Source: Ralstonia condita
GTDB lineage: Bacteria > Pseudomonadota > Gammaproteobacteria > Burkholderiales > Burkholderiaceae
Length of the DNA: 64,000 nucleotides
Assembly (NCBI RefSeq): GCF_958405655.1
Contig: NZ_CATYWO010000001.1
Location: forward strand, 992,001-1,056,000
Direction of reading: 5' to 3'
Positions 16,195 through 25,156 of the stretch are shown here, piece after piece; within the stretch, counting starts at the first letter, position 1; every line of letters starts with the position of its first letter. The position numbers and the translations under genes were made by a program. The notes beneath the pieces were generated by a model. The model was not told the origin of the DNA and ran no database searches. It saw only the letters and a program-made list of their open reading frames with translations.

Positions 16195-17388
16195 TCAGCG
16201 CAGGTATTGCTCGGTCAGCGTGACCCAGCATGCCGCGCCGATCGGGATCAGCTTGTCATTGAAGTCGTAGCCGTCGTTGTGCAGCGAGCAACCGACCCAT
16301 GCCTGCCCCGCCATGCCGTTGCCCAGGGCGAAGTAGCAGCCGGGCATGCGCTCCAGCATCCAGGCAAAGTCTTCGCTGCCCATTTGCGCTGACGGCGGCA
16401 TGCGCAGGACACGCTCACCGCCCACCACCGACGCCACGGCCTCGCGGGCGATACCGGCCTCGCGCGCACTGTTCTGGATGGCCGGTACGAGGCGCTCATA
16501 CTCAATGTCCGCCGCCACCCCATACGAGGCAGCCTGGTGCGTGATCACCTCGCGGATGCGGCGCTCCAGCAGATCGCGCACGTCCGGCTTGGTGGCGCGC
16601 ACGCTCAGCTTGAGCATGGCCGTCTCGGGAATGATGTTGTGCGTCGTCCCGGCGTGCATTTCGCCAACGCTGATGACGGCGGCGTCCACGGGCGCCACGT
16701 TGCGCGAAACGATGCCCTGCAGCGCCAGCACGGTGGCCGCCATGGCCAGCGTCGGATCGTTGGCCAGATTGGGGATGGCGCCATGGCCGCCGCGGCCGCG
16801 AAACGTCACGGTGACGCGGTCCGAGGAGCCGCCCAGCGGGCCTTCCTGCACGACGGCCGCACCCAACGGCAGCCCCGGTGCGTTATGGAACGCGTAGATG
16901 CCGTCACACGGAAAACGTTCGAACAGGCCATCGTCCATCATCGCCAGCGCGCCGGCCAGGCCTTCTTCGTCGGGCTGGAAGATCAGGTTGAGCGTGCCGC
17001 TGAAGTTGCGCGTGGAAGCGAGATATTCGGCGGCGGCCAGCAGCGTGGCGGTGTGTCCGTCATGACCGCAGGCATGCATGCGGCCCGGGACTTCGCTGGC
17101 GTAGGGCAGGCCCGTGCGTTCCTGCATCGGCAGGGCGTCCATGTCCGCTCGCAGGCCGATGCTGCGCGTGCCGTCGCCAACCTTGAGCTGGCCCACGATG
17201 CCGTGGCCGCCCACGGTGTGCACGCTATAGCCCCATTGTTTGAGCAAGCCGGCCACCAGCTCGGCAGTGTTGGCGACATCGCCCCCCAGTTCAGGCCGGG
17301 CGTGGATGCGCTGCCGAATCTGGGCGAATCGCTGCGCTGCTTCTCGCAGCGGTGCGGGAATGTTCAGATTGTCGGGAAGTTGGTTCAT
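16195..17388 (-). CDS. M20 family amidohydrolase/N-acyl amino acid hydrolase
   Basis: About 397 residues. It has hallmarks of the M20D (hippurate hydrolase/carboxypeptidase) family: RIHARPELGG near residue 30, GLRADMDALPM, the metal motif HACGHDGHTATLL, a glutamate pair in FQPDEEGLAGA, the dimerisation-domain GRGGHGAIPN, and MGSEDFAWML. Such enzymes hydrolyse N-acyl or amide bonds of amino acids in the cytoplasm. The frame also opens at 17400 (MHHAM); no clear ribosome-binding site distinguishes the two. It lies 37 bases after the transporter gene on the same strand, suggesting uptake followed by hydrolysis of an acylated amino acid (inference). The glycine riboswitch starts about 70 bases downstream of its stop. 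Confidence 0.9.
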   Translation of the reverse strand: MNQLPDNLNIPAPLREAAQRFAQIRQRIHARPELGGDVANTAELVAGLLKQWGYSVHTVGGHGIVGQLKVGDGTRSIGLRADMDALPMQERTGLPYASEVPGRMHACGHDGHTATLLAAAEYLASTRNFSGTLNLIFQPDEEGLAGALAMMDDGLFERFPCDGIYAFHNAPGLPLGAAVVQEGPLGGSSDRVTVTFRGRGGHGAIPNLANDPTLAMAATVLALQGIVSRNVAPVDAAVISVGEMHAGTTHNIIPETAMLKLSVRATKPDVRDLLERRIREVITHQAASYGVAADIEYERLVPAIQNSAREAGIAREAVASVVGGERVLRMPPSAQMGSEDFAWMLERMPGCYFALGNGMAGQAWVGCSLHNDGYDFNDKLIPIGAACWVTLTEQYLR

Positions 17389-17424
17389 GGCGTGATGCAC
17401 GTTCGTATGCGTATGCGGTAAGGG

Positions 17425-18738
17425 TCAATCGCGGCCGGGATGCGAGGGGAACAGCGTGAGCGCGACCAGACTGATGGTGCTGGCGGACATCAGGTACCAG
17501 GCCGGCGCCATGGGCGAGCCGGTGGTGGCAATCAGCCATGTCACGATCAGCGGCGCGAAGCCGCCAAAGACGGTCACGCCCAGGCTGTACATCACCGCCA
17601 TGCCGGTGGCGCGATGCTCGCGCGGGAACGCTTCCATCATCATGGCGGCGCCGGCACCGCCACTGATCGACATGATGGTCACGCTCACGCCGATCTGCAG
17701 CACGACGGATATCAGCGTGGCGTGCGTGGTCAGCAGCAGGAAATTTGGGTAGCACCAGGCCAGCGACGTCAGTGCAGCTACCACGATGATCGGCTTGCGC
17801 GTGGGCAGGCGGTCTGCAAGCCTGCCGAACACGGGCGACATGACCAGCATGGCCAGGCCCGCCATGCAGGCGGCGAGAAAAGCGGTGACTGGTGGCATGT
17901 GGATCGACTGGATGAGATACGTCGGCATGTAGAACACCGTGATGTACATGCCCGAGGTGCTGCCCGTCATCAGCAGCATGCCCAGCAGCAGCACGCGCCA
18001 GTACTGGCGGAACACGGTCTTGAGGTCGGCGTGTTCGGTGCCGCTCACGTGCGTTTCCTTCAGGTTGCGGCGGATGTAGAAGCCGACGGGCGCGATCAGC
18101 AGGCCGATCATGAACGGAATGCGCCAGCCCCACGACATCATTGCTTCCTGCGAAAGCGTTGCCGTGATGGCCGCACCCGTCAGCGCACCGGCGAGCGCCG
18201 CGCCGCCCTGGGTCGCGCCTTGCCAGCTCACCAGGAAGCAGCGCTTCTGCTTGCTGGCCGATTCCATCAACAGCGCCGAGGCCGCGCCGATCTCGCCGCC
18301 GGCCGACAGGCCTTGCAGCAGCCGCCCCAGCACCACCAGGACGGTGGCGGCCAGTCCGATCGAGGCATGAGTCGGTGCGAAGGCGATCAGCGCCGTGCCA
18401 GCCGTCATCAGGCCGATGGTCAGGGTCAGTGCCGACTTGCGGCCTCGGCGGTCGGCGAAGTGCCCAATCAGCACGGCACCCAGCGGACGCATGACGAAGC
18501 CGGCGCCGAAGGTGGCAAACGAGAGCATCAGCGAGGCCAGCGGGCTGGTGGCTGGAAAGAACAGCCGTCCGATGGTCGCGGCGAAGAAGCTGTAGACGGT
18601 GAAGTCGTACATCTCCAGGCCGTTGCCGATGGCGGCGGCGACCACGGCGCGACGCGCGTGGGAACGTTCAGCCGCAGGCGGGGCAGCGGCCCCTGGCTGC
18701 GACGGCAGGGAAAGTGACGCGGGCTGCGACTCGATCAT
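17425..18738 (-). CDS. MFS transporter, metabolite:H+ symporter (MHS) type
   Basis: 437 residues with twelve predicted helices. The family signatures are present: GNGLEMYDFTVYSFFA at the first helix, GHFADRRGRKSALT in loop 2-3, GRLLQGLSAGGEIGAA in helix 4 and PFMIGLLIAPVGFYIRRNLKET in the middle. MHS transporters (ProP/citrate/shikimate type) import organic acids, betaines or amino acids with protons. The start at 18738 has GAGGA upstream. It is upstream of the M20 amidohydrolase in the same direction, probably the first gene of the operon, and may import that enzyme's substrate. Confidence 0.9.
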   Translation of the reverse strand: MIESQPASLSLPSQPGAAAPPAAERSHARRAVVAAAIGNGLEMYDFTVYSFFAATIGRLFFPATSPLASLMLSFATFGAGFVMRPLGAVLIGHFADRRGRKSALTLTIGLMTAGTALIAFAPTHASIGLAATVLVVLGRLLQGLSAGGEIGAASALLMESASKQKRCFLVSWQGATQGGAALAGALTGAAITATLSQEAMMSWGWRIPFMIGLLIAPVGFYIRRNLKETHVSGTEHADLKTVFRQYWRVLLLGMLLMTGSTSGMYITVFYMPTYLIQSIHMPPVTAFLAACMAGLAMLVMSPVFGRLADRLPTRKPIIVVAALTSLAWCYPNFLLLTTHATLISVVLQIGVSVTIMSISGGAGAAMMMEAFPREHRATGMAVMYSLGVTVFGGFAPLIVTWLIATTGSPMAPAWYLMSASTISLVALTLFPSHPGRD

Positions 18739-19081
18739 GAAATCCTCGCTGGTATGGCAGGTCGCACGGGAAGGAGACCGGTGCGCCCGATCCTGTGCGG
18801 CACATAGTAAGAGCCCAGCGGCATCCACGGCCCTCGCTTTTGTTCATGGGTATGAGCAACGGCTATGGCTCGTTCGGGTTATCACCGAGGCCGGCGGTCG
18901 AGGCGTGGAGCAGGGGAATTGTCTGGCCCGGGCGGCGACACCAGATCGGCACAGGCACCGTCGTCCGCTGGCGCGCGCTCATGGTTGCTCGGCGCCTCGT
19001 GGCGTGGGAGCCCGTGGCGCAGAGTGCTGGATTGCCTGGGCAGTCAGGTGAGGTTTTCCGCGCGCGGGGTGCGCTGCGAGG
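18739..19081. other. Intergenic region between transporter and LysR genes
   Basis: 343 bases lie between the start of the transporter gene and the end of the LysR gene. It should contain the promoter of the transporter-amidohydrolase operon and its LysR site. I see no reliable ORF or hairpin terminator. Confidence 0.4.
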
Positions 19082-20008
19082 TCAGTTCGATGCGGGGAGC
19101 TTCTCCAGATACCCGTGTCGTCCTTGCAGCCCGGCGAGCAGGCGGCTGTGCAGGCGTTCGGCGGCCCATGTGAGGGTGTGGCGGTCGCGCGTCACGAGGG
19201 ACACCATGCGGTCTGGCAGGGGCTCCTCGATGGCAAGGAAGTCGATGGTCTGCAGGATCACGGAATGGCGCACGGATTCAGCTGACAGGAGCAGCAGCGC
19301 ATCGGACTTCCAGCACAGCTCCAGCGCGAGATTCATCGACGTGCATTCGACCACGCGTCCGGGCAACTCGAGCCCGGCGTTGGCGAAGAGGCGCGAAAAC
19401 GGCGCGTGGATATCACTGAGCGGATCGAGGGTGAGCCAGTCCGCTTGCTGGAGTTCGCGCAGCGAACGTGCGCCGCGCAACGGATGGTCCTTGCGAGCAC
19501 CGATCACCGAGGGCACCCGGCAAACCGGCGTGCAGTCGAGACCGCCATCGGCGGGCAGCAATTGCGACGTCAGGGCGAAGTCCATCATGCCCTCGCGTAC
19601 CTGTTCCAGCAACTGCGCCGAGCGCATTTCCTGGATGCGCAGGCGCGCAGCGGGGAACTCGCGGCGGAACGTATCGAGCACGGCTGCCACCGGCCGCATC
19701 AGGGCCGTGACCGGCGTCACCCCGAAGCCGATCTCGCTGACGACCGTCCCCTTCATGTCCTCGAGGTCTTCACGCGCGCGGCGTACGTTCTCGCTGATGA
19801 GTCGCGCGTGGCTGACCAGCCGCTGGCCATGGGGCGTCAGGCGGATCCCCTTGCTGGAGCGCACGAACAGCGTTGCGCCCACCGAGGTCTCAAGCTCCTT
19901 GATGGCCTTGCTGAGCGCAGGCTGCGTGATGTGCAGCACGCGCGAGGCCTCCTGGATGCTGCCTGCGTCGGCAATGGCGGCAAGTGCGCGGAGCTGGTGA
20001 AGTTTCAT
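19082..20008 (-). CDS. LysR-family transcriptional regulator
   Basis: 308 residues. The N-terminal winged HTH (LRALAAIADAGSIQEASRVLHITQPALSKAIKELE) is followed by a LysR substrate-binding domain (GFGVTPVTALMRPVAAVL, MRSAQLLEQVREGMMDFALT, LQQADWLTLDP). The sequence resembles the TsaR/CbI-like group that controls aromatic or organic-acid genes. The start at 20008 was chosen because the HTH begins there; no good Shine-Dalgarno is visible. It lies upstream of the transporter-amidohydrolase operon on the same strand and is the natural candidate for its regulator. Confidence 0.88.
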   Translation of the reverse strand: MKLHQLRALAAIADAGSIQEASRVLHITQPALSKAIKELETSVGATLFVRSSKGIRLTPHGQRLVSHARLISENVRRAREDLEDMKGTVVSEIGFGVTPVTALMRPVAAVLDTFRREFPAARLRIQEMRSAQLLEQVREGMMDFALTSQLLPADGGLDCTPVCRVPSVIGARKDHPLRGARSLRELQQADWLTLDPLSDIHAPFSRLFANAGLELPGRVVECTSMNLALELCWKSDALLLLSAESVRHSVILQTIDFLAIEEPLPDRMVSLVTRDRHTLTWAAERLHSRLLAGLQGRHGYLEKLPASN

Positions 20009-20183
20009 GAGAGGGTCTTGAACGAGGGCCTTGCCGGCACGATGCGGCCGTGCGCCGGGGCCTCGCCATTTTGTCGTGGGCGCGAGGCAAGGGCAATTGC
20101 AGGCGCGTGGGATGCCACAGGCTGCCGTGGCGGGCACTATAGCCGACCCCGCACCTGCGATGGGACAAGTCGCGCTGTGAGGG

Positions 20184-21350
20184 CTACGTCTCCGTGGCGA
20201 GCATGACGCGATTCCGCCCCGCCTGCTTGGCTGCGTACATCAGCACGTCAACGCGGCGCAGGACGCTCTCCTGGGACTCGCCGGCCCGCACTTCTGCCAC
20301 ACCAAAGCTTGCCGTGAGTGGAACCGTGATATCCCCATAGCGCAGCGGCGACTGCTCCAGGGTCTGGCGAATCCGTTCAGCGACCTGCAGCGCAATCGCG
20401 ATGGTCGTCTGCGGCATCAGGATGACAAATTCTTCGCCGCCGTAGCGTCCGAAGTCGTCCGTTTCTCGAATGCATGACCTGACCAGAGCGCCGACGTACA
20501 TCAGTGCAGCATCGCCGACGTCGTGGCCGTGGCGGTCATTGATCTGCTTGAAATGGTCGAGATCGAACAGCACGCACGACAACTGAACCCGATGGCGCTG
20601 AAGGTTGGCGAGGTGGCGCCCCAGCTTTTCCGTGATGACGCGCCGGTTCAGGCCGCCCGTCAGATAGTCATTGGCGGCCAACCCTCTCAGACGACTGACG
20701 AGCCTGCCCACGACCACGCCGATGGCCGACATGTTCGCGATCACCAGGAAGACCATGAAGCCCCAAAGATAGGGGACAAAGCTCACGCGGAAGTCGCTCA
20801 CCGGCGTGCTGCCTTGCAACATGGCCGCGATGATCTGTGCCAGGCGCGCGAAGAACAGGATCCCGACACAGAGGAACGGAAGCGCGAGCAGTATTCGGCT
20901 GTGGTGCCTTGCGAGTCCTCTGAGGCATTGCATACCGGCGAAGAACGTGAGGAAGCCGGTTGCGGCGTTGAAGACCATCGACCTCAGGAGGTAGGAGCTG
21001 GCATTGGACGGAACGAAGGCCGTCGATACCACCTCAATGAGTAGCGGCAGGTACCAGACTGGCGGCGATGGCCGGGCCGAGTCGCCAAAGGCGGCAACTG
21101 CGCGGCAGAACACCATGAGGCCTGCCACGACCAGCCAGTCGGCGATCTGTACGGTGACGAAGTTCGAGTAGATGACGCGCTCTGTAATCAGCGCCACGCC
21201 AACGCCGGTGGAGATGTTGGCGACAAAGAGCAGGCTCCCCTGTTTGATTTCTTCGCGGAAGACCCGGCCCAGGACGGCCCACATGACGCCGCACACCGCA
21301 AACAGGATCAGCATCACCAGCCGCAGGATGCTTTCGCTCTGATCCATCAT
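20184..21350 (-). CDS. Membrane diguanylate cyclase (GGDEF)
   Basis: About 388 residues. Five to six hydrophobic helices in the first 215 residues form a membrane sensor. The cyclase domain has the active-site loop GGEEF and, exactly five residues before it, the RETD inhibitory (I) site for product feedback. The substrate motif is in FDLDHFKQINDRHGHDVGD. It should make c-di-GMP at the inner membrane in response to an unknown signal. The start was placed five bases after GGGAG (21350); an ATG 12 bases upstream lies inside that site. No EAL domain and no c-di-GMP effector neighbour are present. Confidence 0.93.
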   Translation of the reverse strand: MMDQSESILRLVMLILFAVCGVMWAVLGRVFREEIKQGSLLFVANISTGVGVALITERVIYSNFVTVQIADWLVVAGLMVFCRAVAAFGDSARPSPPVWYLPLLIEVVSTAFVPSNASSYLLRSMVFNAATGFLTFFAGMQCLRGLARHHSRILLALPFLCVGILFFARLAQIIAAMLQGSTPVSDFRVSFVPYLWGFMVFLVIANMSAIGVVVGRLVSRLRGLAANDYLTGGLNRRVITEKLGRHLANLQRHRVQLSCVLFDLDHFKQINDRHGHDVGDAALMYVGALVRSCIRETDDFGRYGGEEFVILMPQTTIAIALQVAERIRQTLEQSPLRYGDITVPLTASFGVAEVRAGESQESVLRRVDVLMYAAKQAGRNRVMLATET

Positions 21351-21362
21351 CGACGCTCCCAT

Positions 21363-22136
21363 GCACCGGTTTCTTTTTTGATCCGGTTATCGGCTAGCTA
21401 ACGGCCGGGAGCCTGCGTCCTGAACCCCACTCTGGTCGGGGGCGCGCGCTGCCTGGCAGCCTCGCGTGAGCGCGGTCCGCCTCTCGACGAACGTGTCGAA
21501 AACGCGTCTTGTTTGCAATGGCGTTGGCGCTCGCTGCGGGCGACAAACGTGCGGTGTCCAGGGCGGTGCCGGTTCGTGATGCAGCGCGCGCTGCAACTTA
21601 CCCGCCGCAAGCCCGGGACCCGCCATGAAGCCAGCGAATGAAATCCTACCGGAATGGGTTACGCGTGCGATTGCCGGTTTCTGTGCAGTCGAGATGCCTG
21701 AGGCGGGGATTGGCAATGCGATTGTTGCGGGGGCAACCATGCAGGCGCGATGATCGTTGTCGTCGTTTCTGCAAGTCGACTCGACGGGATGCCGAGGACC
21801 GATTGCATAGCGCTCCTTCTGCATGCCGATCGACTCGTCACCGATCGCTCGGCGCTGGATGCTGCGCGTGCGCGTTGCCTTGGGTGGGCATCGAGCATCT
21901 GTCCTCTGTCCCTTCTGCTGACTTCAGCAAGAGCGTCCTTGCTGAAGTGCTCGGGCTGGACCCTGTCTGCGCGATGCATCCCAGAGGATTGCGGGGTCGA
22001 TCTCGACGCAGCGTATCGAGATGCCATTGACCCTGCGTTTGATGGCAATGCCGTCTCCTGTGTGGCTAACGCGCAAGCAGGATTGACCCGCTTGACGGAG
22101 TGATTCGGAGCGGGCCGCTGCGGTGGCCGATGGGAT
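21363..22136. other. Long non-coding stretch at the left edge of the sulfatase island
   Basis: 774 bases without a convincing gene. Open frames exist on both strands (for example 21750-22103 plus and 21659-22048 minus) but have Arg/Ser/Ala-heavy composition and no good start signal. It contains the long perfect inverted repeat at 21921-21948. The stretch may hold decayed genes left by an insertion, since it borders the island-like sulfatase genes. Confidence 0.4.
21921..21948. repeat. Perfect 11-bp inverted repeat
   Basis: ACTTCAGCAAG, spacer AGCGTC, CTTGCTGAAGT. The hairpin is perfect, but no T-run follows on either strand, so it is not a typical terminator. It could be an operator, a recombination site or a small-RNA element. 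Confidence 0.5.
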
Positions 22137-23279
22137 TCACTCCAAACCGTGGTTCAAATTGGACTGCGCGCGAACACGCCGCGAATCTTCGAGATTCTTC
22201 AGGCTGCCGGTTTCCGTTTGAGCCGGGGCCGACGACGCCCTCAACACTGTCCTGAATCCGATGTGCACCGTGCCGAGTGTCGGATCCTGAGGTTGCCGCG
22301 ATGACGGCCGGTAGCGCACGCAGAAGTTCGGTGCGCACAGGAAGGAGCCACCCTTGATGACGCGAGCCGGATGACGTCCGTCATCGAACGGCGCAGATAC
22401 TTTGACGACGAGTGGGTTCTGAGCCTCTTCGGCAGGATGCCGATCCCCGTAGACGTCTTTCGTCCACTGCCACACGTTGCCGACGGGATCGAGCATCCCA
22501 TAACCGTTCGCCGGATAACAACCGACAGGTGCGCTGTCCCTGTGGCCGTCGCTCGCTTCGTTATGCGCAGGGAAGTCGCCCTGCCAAGTGTTGGCCACGT
22601 ACTTGCCATTGACCTTGAAGGTGTTACCCCACGGATATGTCTCACTCTCCCTGCCGCCGCGCGCCGCGTATTCGTATTCGGCTTCGGTCGGCAGGTCATG
22701 GCCGAGCCACTTCGCGTACGCTAGCGCATCGCGATACGTCACCTGCACGACGGGATGGTTCGCCTTGCCGGCGATGCTGCTCCCGGGCCCATACGGATGC
22801 AGCCAGTTTGCGCCCGGCTGGAAGCGCCACCATCGGTACGACTGCTCGAACTGCTCGGCGCCGTTCGGCCATACGAACACCACCGACCCCGGTCGTAGCT
22901 GCTCCGCAGGGACTCCGGGAAAATCGGAGGGATCGCGCTGGCGCTCGGCCTCGGTGACGTAGCCGGTCGCCCGGACGAACATCGCGAACTGCGCGTTCGT
23001 CACCTCATGCGCATCGATCAGGAAGCCGTCGAGCTTCACCGGCTGGACGTTACGCTCTTCCGGATAGCCTTCGGTCGAGCCCATTCGAAAGCGGCCCGCC
23101 GGAATCGCGATCATGCCTGCGCGATTCGGCACATCGCCGCGCATCGGGCCGAAGCCGTCGGGCACGCCGCGATAAGCCTCGCACAGCGGCTTGTCTGTCG
23201 ATGCGAACGCCAACGAGCACGCCGTCGTGAGCCACAACGCAGCGAGTACGCAACGATTACGGATTCGTGTCGAGTTCAT
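22137..23279 (-). CDS. Formylglycine-generating enzyme (FGE, SUMF1 type), apparently exported
   Basis: 380 residues. An FGE-sulfatase fold with AGRFRMGSTEGYPEER, DAHEVTNAQFAMFV, YPWGN, DPVGNVWQWTKDVYG and, near residue 320, KGGSFLCAPNFCVRYR, which holds the two catalytic copper-binding cysteines in the C-x4-C spacing of true FGEs. It oxidises the Cys of a sulfatase CxPxR motif to formylglycine using oxygen. The N-terminus (RCVLAALWLTTACSLAFAS) looks like a signal peptide, unusual for a bacterial FGE. It starts 23 bases inside the end of the sulfatase gene, so the two are coupled. A tail of about 35 residues follows the domain. Confidence 0.92.
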   Translation of the reverse strand: MNSTRIRNRCVLAALWLTTACSLAFASTDKPLCEAYRGVPDGFGPMRGDVPNRAGMIAIPAGRFRMGSTEGYPEERNVQPVKLDGFLIDAHEVTNAQFAMFVRATGYVTEAERQRDPSDFPGVPAEQLRPGSVVFVWPNGAEQFEQSYRWWRFQPGANWLHPYGPGSSIAGKANHPVVQVTYRDALAYAKWLGHDLPTEAEYEYAARGGRESETYPWGNTFKVNGKYVANTWQGDFPAHNEASDGHRDSAPVGCYPANGYGMLDPVGNVWQWTKDVYGDRHPAEEAQNPLVVKVSAPFDDGRHPARVIKGGSFLCAPNFCVRYRPSSRQPQDPTLGTVHIGFRTVLRASSAPAQTETGSLKNLEDSRRVRAQSNLNHGLE

Positions 23280-24960
23280 CTTGATAGTAGTGCGTGCCGT
23301 TGCTGTAGCCGGGGCGTTCCGCGAGGCCGGGAATATCCTGCACGCCGTTCGCAGCCTGATACTTCTCATAGTCGGCGACGAGTTCTTTCAACTTCGCCGG
23401 GTACCGTGCGGCGAGGTCGTGTAACTCGGAGCGATCGACGCTCACGTGATACAGCTCCCACCGATCCTTGCCCCACGGCTTGTTCGCATAAGCGATCTTC
23501 CAGTCGCCCTTGCGCATTGCGCGGCGGCCGTTCAGTTCCCAGCCTTCGACGAACTGCCCGTGAACCCGGCTGCTCTGACCGGACAGGAAGCCCAGCATCG
23601 ACGTGCCCTGCATACGGAATACTGGACGCCCGTCGTACCAGCCGTCGGGAGGCGATACGCCTGCGAGCTGCAGAATGGTCGGCGCCACGTCTGTGACATG
23701 GGCAGGCACGCGGCTGATCTCTCCGGCGCGCGGAGAGCGTGGCATCACGACGATGCTCGGCACGGCGATGCCGCCCTCGTGGGCGAACGCCTTGTACAGG
23801 TGCCAGGGTGTCGCGCTGACCTGCGCCCAGCCGGGGCCGTACTCGACAAACGAGCCCTTGCGTCCGGTGTTGGCAATGCTGTTGTCAGCGTGGCGCCTGA
23901 TCCAGTCACGGTCGGCGGCTTCGTCGAGGATGCTGTTGCCGTCTGCGCCGTTGTCCGACATGAAGAAGATCAGAGTGTTGTCGTACTGCCCCGTCTCCTT
24001 CAGATGCGCGACGATACGCCCGATCTGCGCGTCCATCGCCTCGACCATCGCGGCGTACACGGCCATGCGCTTCGCTTCGATCCGCTGCTGCACCGGCGTC
24101 AGCGAATTCCACTTCGGCCAGGTGTCGTTGCCCTCATAGGCCTGCATGTCCTTTGGCACGATGCCGAGCGCTTTCATGCGCGCGAGACGCTGCGCGCGGA
24201 TCGCGTCGTAGCCAGCGTCGTACTTGCCCTCGTATTTCGCAATGTACTCGTCGGGAGCCTGCAGCGGCCAGTGCGGCGCGGTGTATGCGACATAGGCGAA
24301 GAACGGCTTGCCGTCGTCCCTGTTGCTGTCGATGTAGGACAGCATCTTGTCCGTATAGAAGACGGTGGAATAGAAGTTATCCGGCAGATCGACGAGTTTG
24401 CCATTCTCGCGGTACATCGCTTTCGGCGTCTTGTCAGGGTCGGTCGTGATGATGCCGGTCTGGTCGAAGTGACTGGCGCCGCCTTGCACCATTGCATATG
24501 ACTGCTCGAAGCCGCGTTTCGCGGGGCTGTACTCCTCCGTCAGCCCGAGATGCCACTTGCCCACCATGTAGGTGTGGTAGCCCGCGTTCTTGAGGAGCGT
24601 CGGGAACGTGACGACGGAATGCGTCAGGTAGCCTTCGTACCCGGCCGCGTTGCGCTGCTTTGGCGTCAGCAGCTCGGCCATGCCGCCCAGCCCAACGCGA
24701 TGATTGTCGACGCCCGACATCAGCATCGCACGCGTCGGTGAGCAGAACGGCGACGCATAGAAACCGGTCATGCGAACACCTTCTTTCGCGAGCCGGTCGA
24801 GATTCGGCGTATTGATCTCGCCGCCGAACGCGCCGATATCCGAGTAGCCGAGATCGTCCGCGAGGATCAAAAGGATGTTCGGGCGCTTGTCGGCGCCGTG
24901 TGCGCTGGACGTCATGAGCATTGCCCAGGCGATCGCGCATGCGCTGATGAGGTGCTTCAT
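23257..24960 (-). CDS. Secreted Cys-type arylsulfatase
   Basis: 567 residues. A Sec signal peptide (AIAWAMLMTSSAHG, cleavage near ADKR) precedes an alkaline-phosphatase-superfamily sulfatase: LLILADDLGYSDIGAFGGEINTPN supplies metal aspartates, FCSPTRAML holds the CSPTR motif whose Cys becomes formylglycine, GKWHLG is the second signature, and SDNGADG completes the metal site. It resembles AtsA-type arylsulfatases that release sulfate from esters. The adjacent, overlapping FGE gene would supply the maturation enzyme. It is divergent from a LysR gene, which probably controls it in response to sulfur supply or substrate (inference). Confidence 0.95.
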   Translation of the reverse strand: MKHLISACAIAWAMLMTSSAHGADKRPNILLILADDLGYSDIGAFGGEINTPNLDRLAKEGVRMTGFYASPFCSPTRAMLMSGVDNHRVGLGGMAELLTPKQRNAAGYEGYLTHSVVTFPTLLKNAGYHTYMVGKWHLGLTEEYSPAKRGFEQSYAMVQGGASHFDQTGIITTDPDKTPKAMYRENGKLVDLPDNFYSTVFYTDKMLSYIDSNRDDGKPFFAYVAYTAPHWPLQAPDEYIAKYEGKYDAGYDAIRAQRLARMKALGIVPKDMQAYEGNDTWPKWNSLTPVQQRIEAKRMAVYAAMVEAMDAQIGRIVAHLKETGQYDNTLIFFMSDNGADGNSILDEAADRDWIRRHADNSIANTGRKGSFVEYGPGWAQVSATPWHLYKAFAHEGGIAVPSIVVMPRSPRAGEISRVPAHVTDVAPTILQLAGVSPPDGWYDGRPVFRMQGTSMLGFLSGQSSRVHGQFVEGWELNGRRAMRKGDWKIAYANKPWGKDRWELYHVSVDRSELHDLAARYPAKLKELVADYEKYQAANGVQDIPGLAERPGYSNGTHYYQDELDTNP

Positions 24961-25128
24961 CGTGTCTCCTTGAATATTTGTTTTGGTCTCAGGCGTTCAA
25001 GCTCAGGCCATTTTTTGATCGTTCCTGGGTTTGCCCCTTCGATTTCCCGCATCCGCGTAGGACAGGTGCGTGCTCAATTGTGTAGCGATATACGATACGA
25101 TTCGATGAAATATGAGTGCTGATTGATA

Positions 25129-25138
25129 ACCGTACGGT
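25129..25138. promoter_or_regulatory. ACCGTACGGT palindrome in the sulfatase/LysR divergent promoter
   Basis: A perfect ten-base palindrome 19 bases before the LysR start, in the 196-base gap between the divergent sulfatase and LysR genes. It could be part of the LysR-type recognition or autoregulation site. AT-rich repeats of the form GATA/GATT precede it. Functional assignment is inference. Confidence 0.35.
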
Positions 25139-25156
25139 AATGAATGAAAGGGCGCG

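Noticed and set aside
21659..22103. Opposing frames in the gene-poor stretch
   Set aside because: Neither has a good start or family-like sequence; treated as non-coding or decayed.
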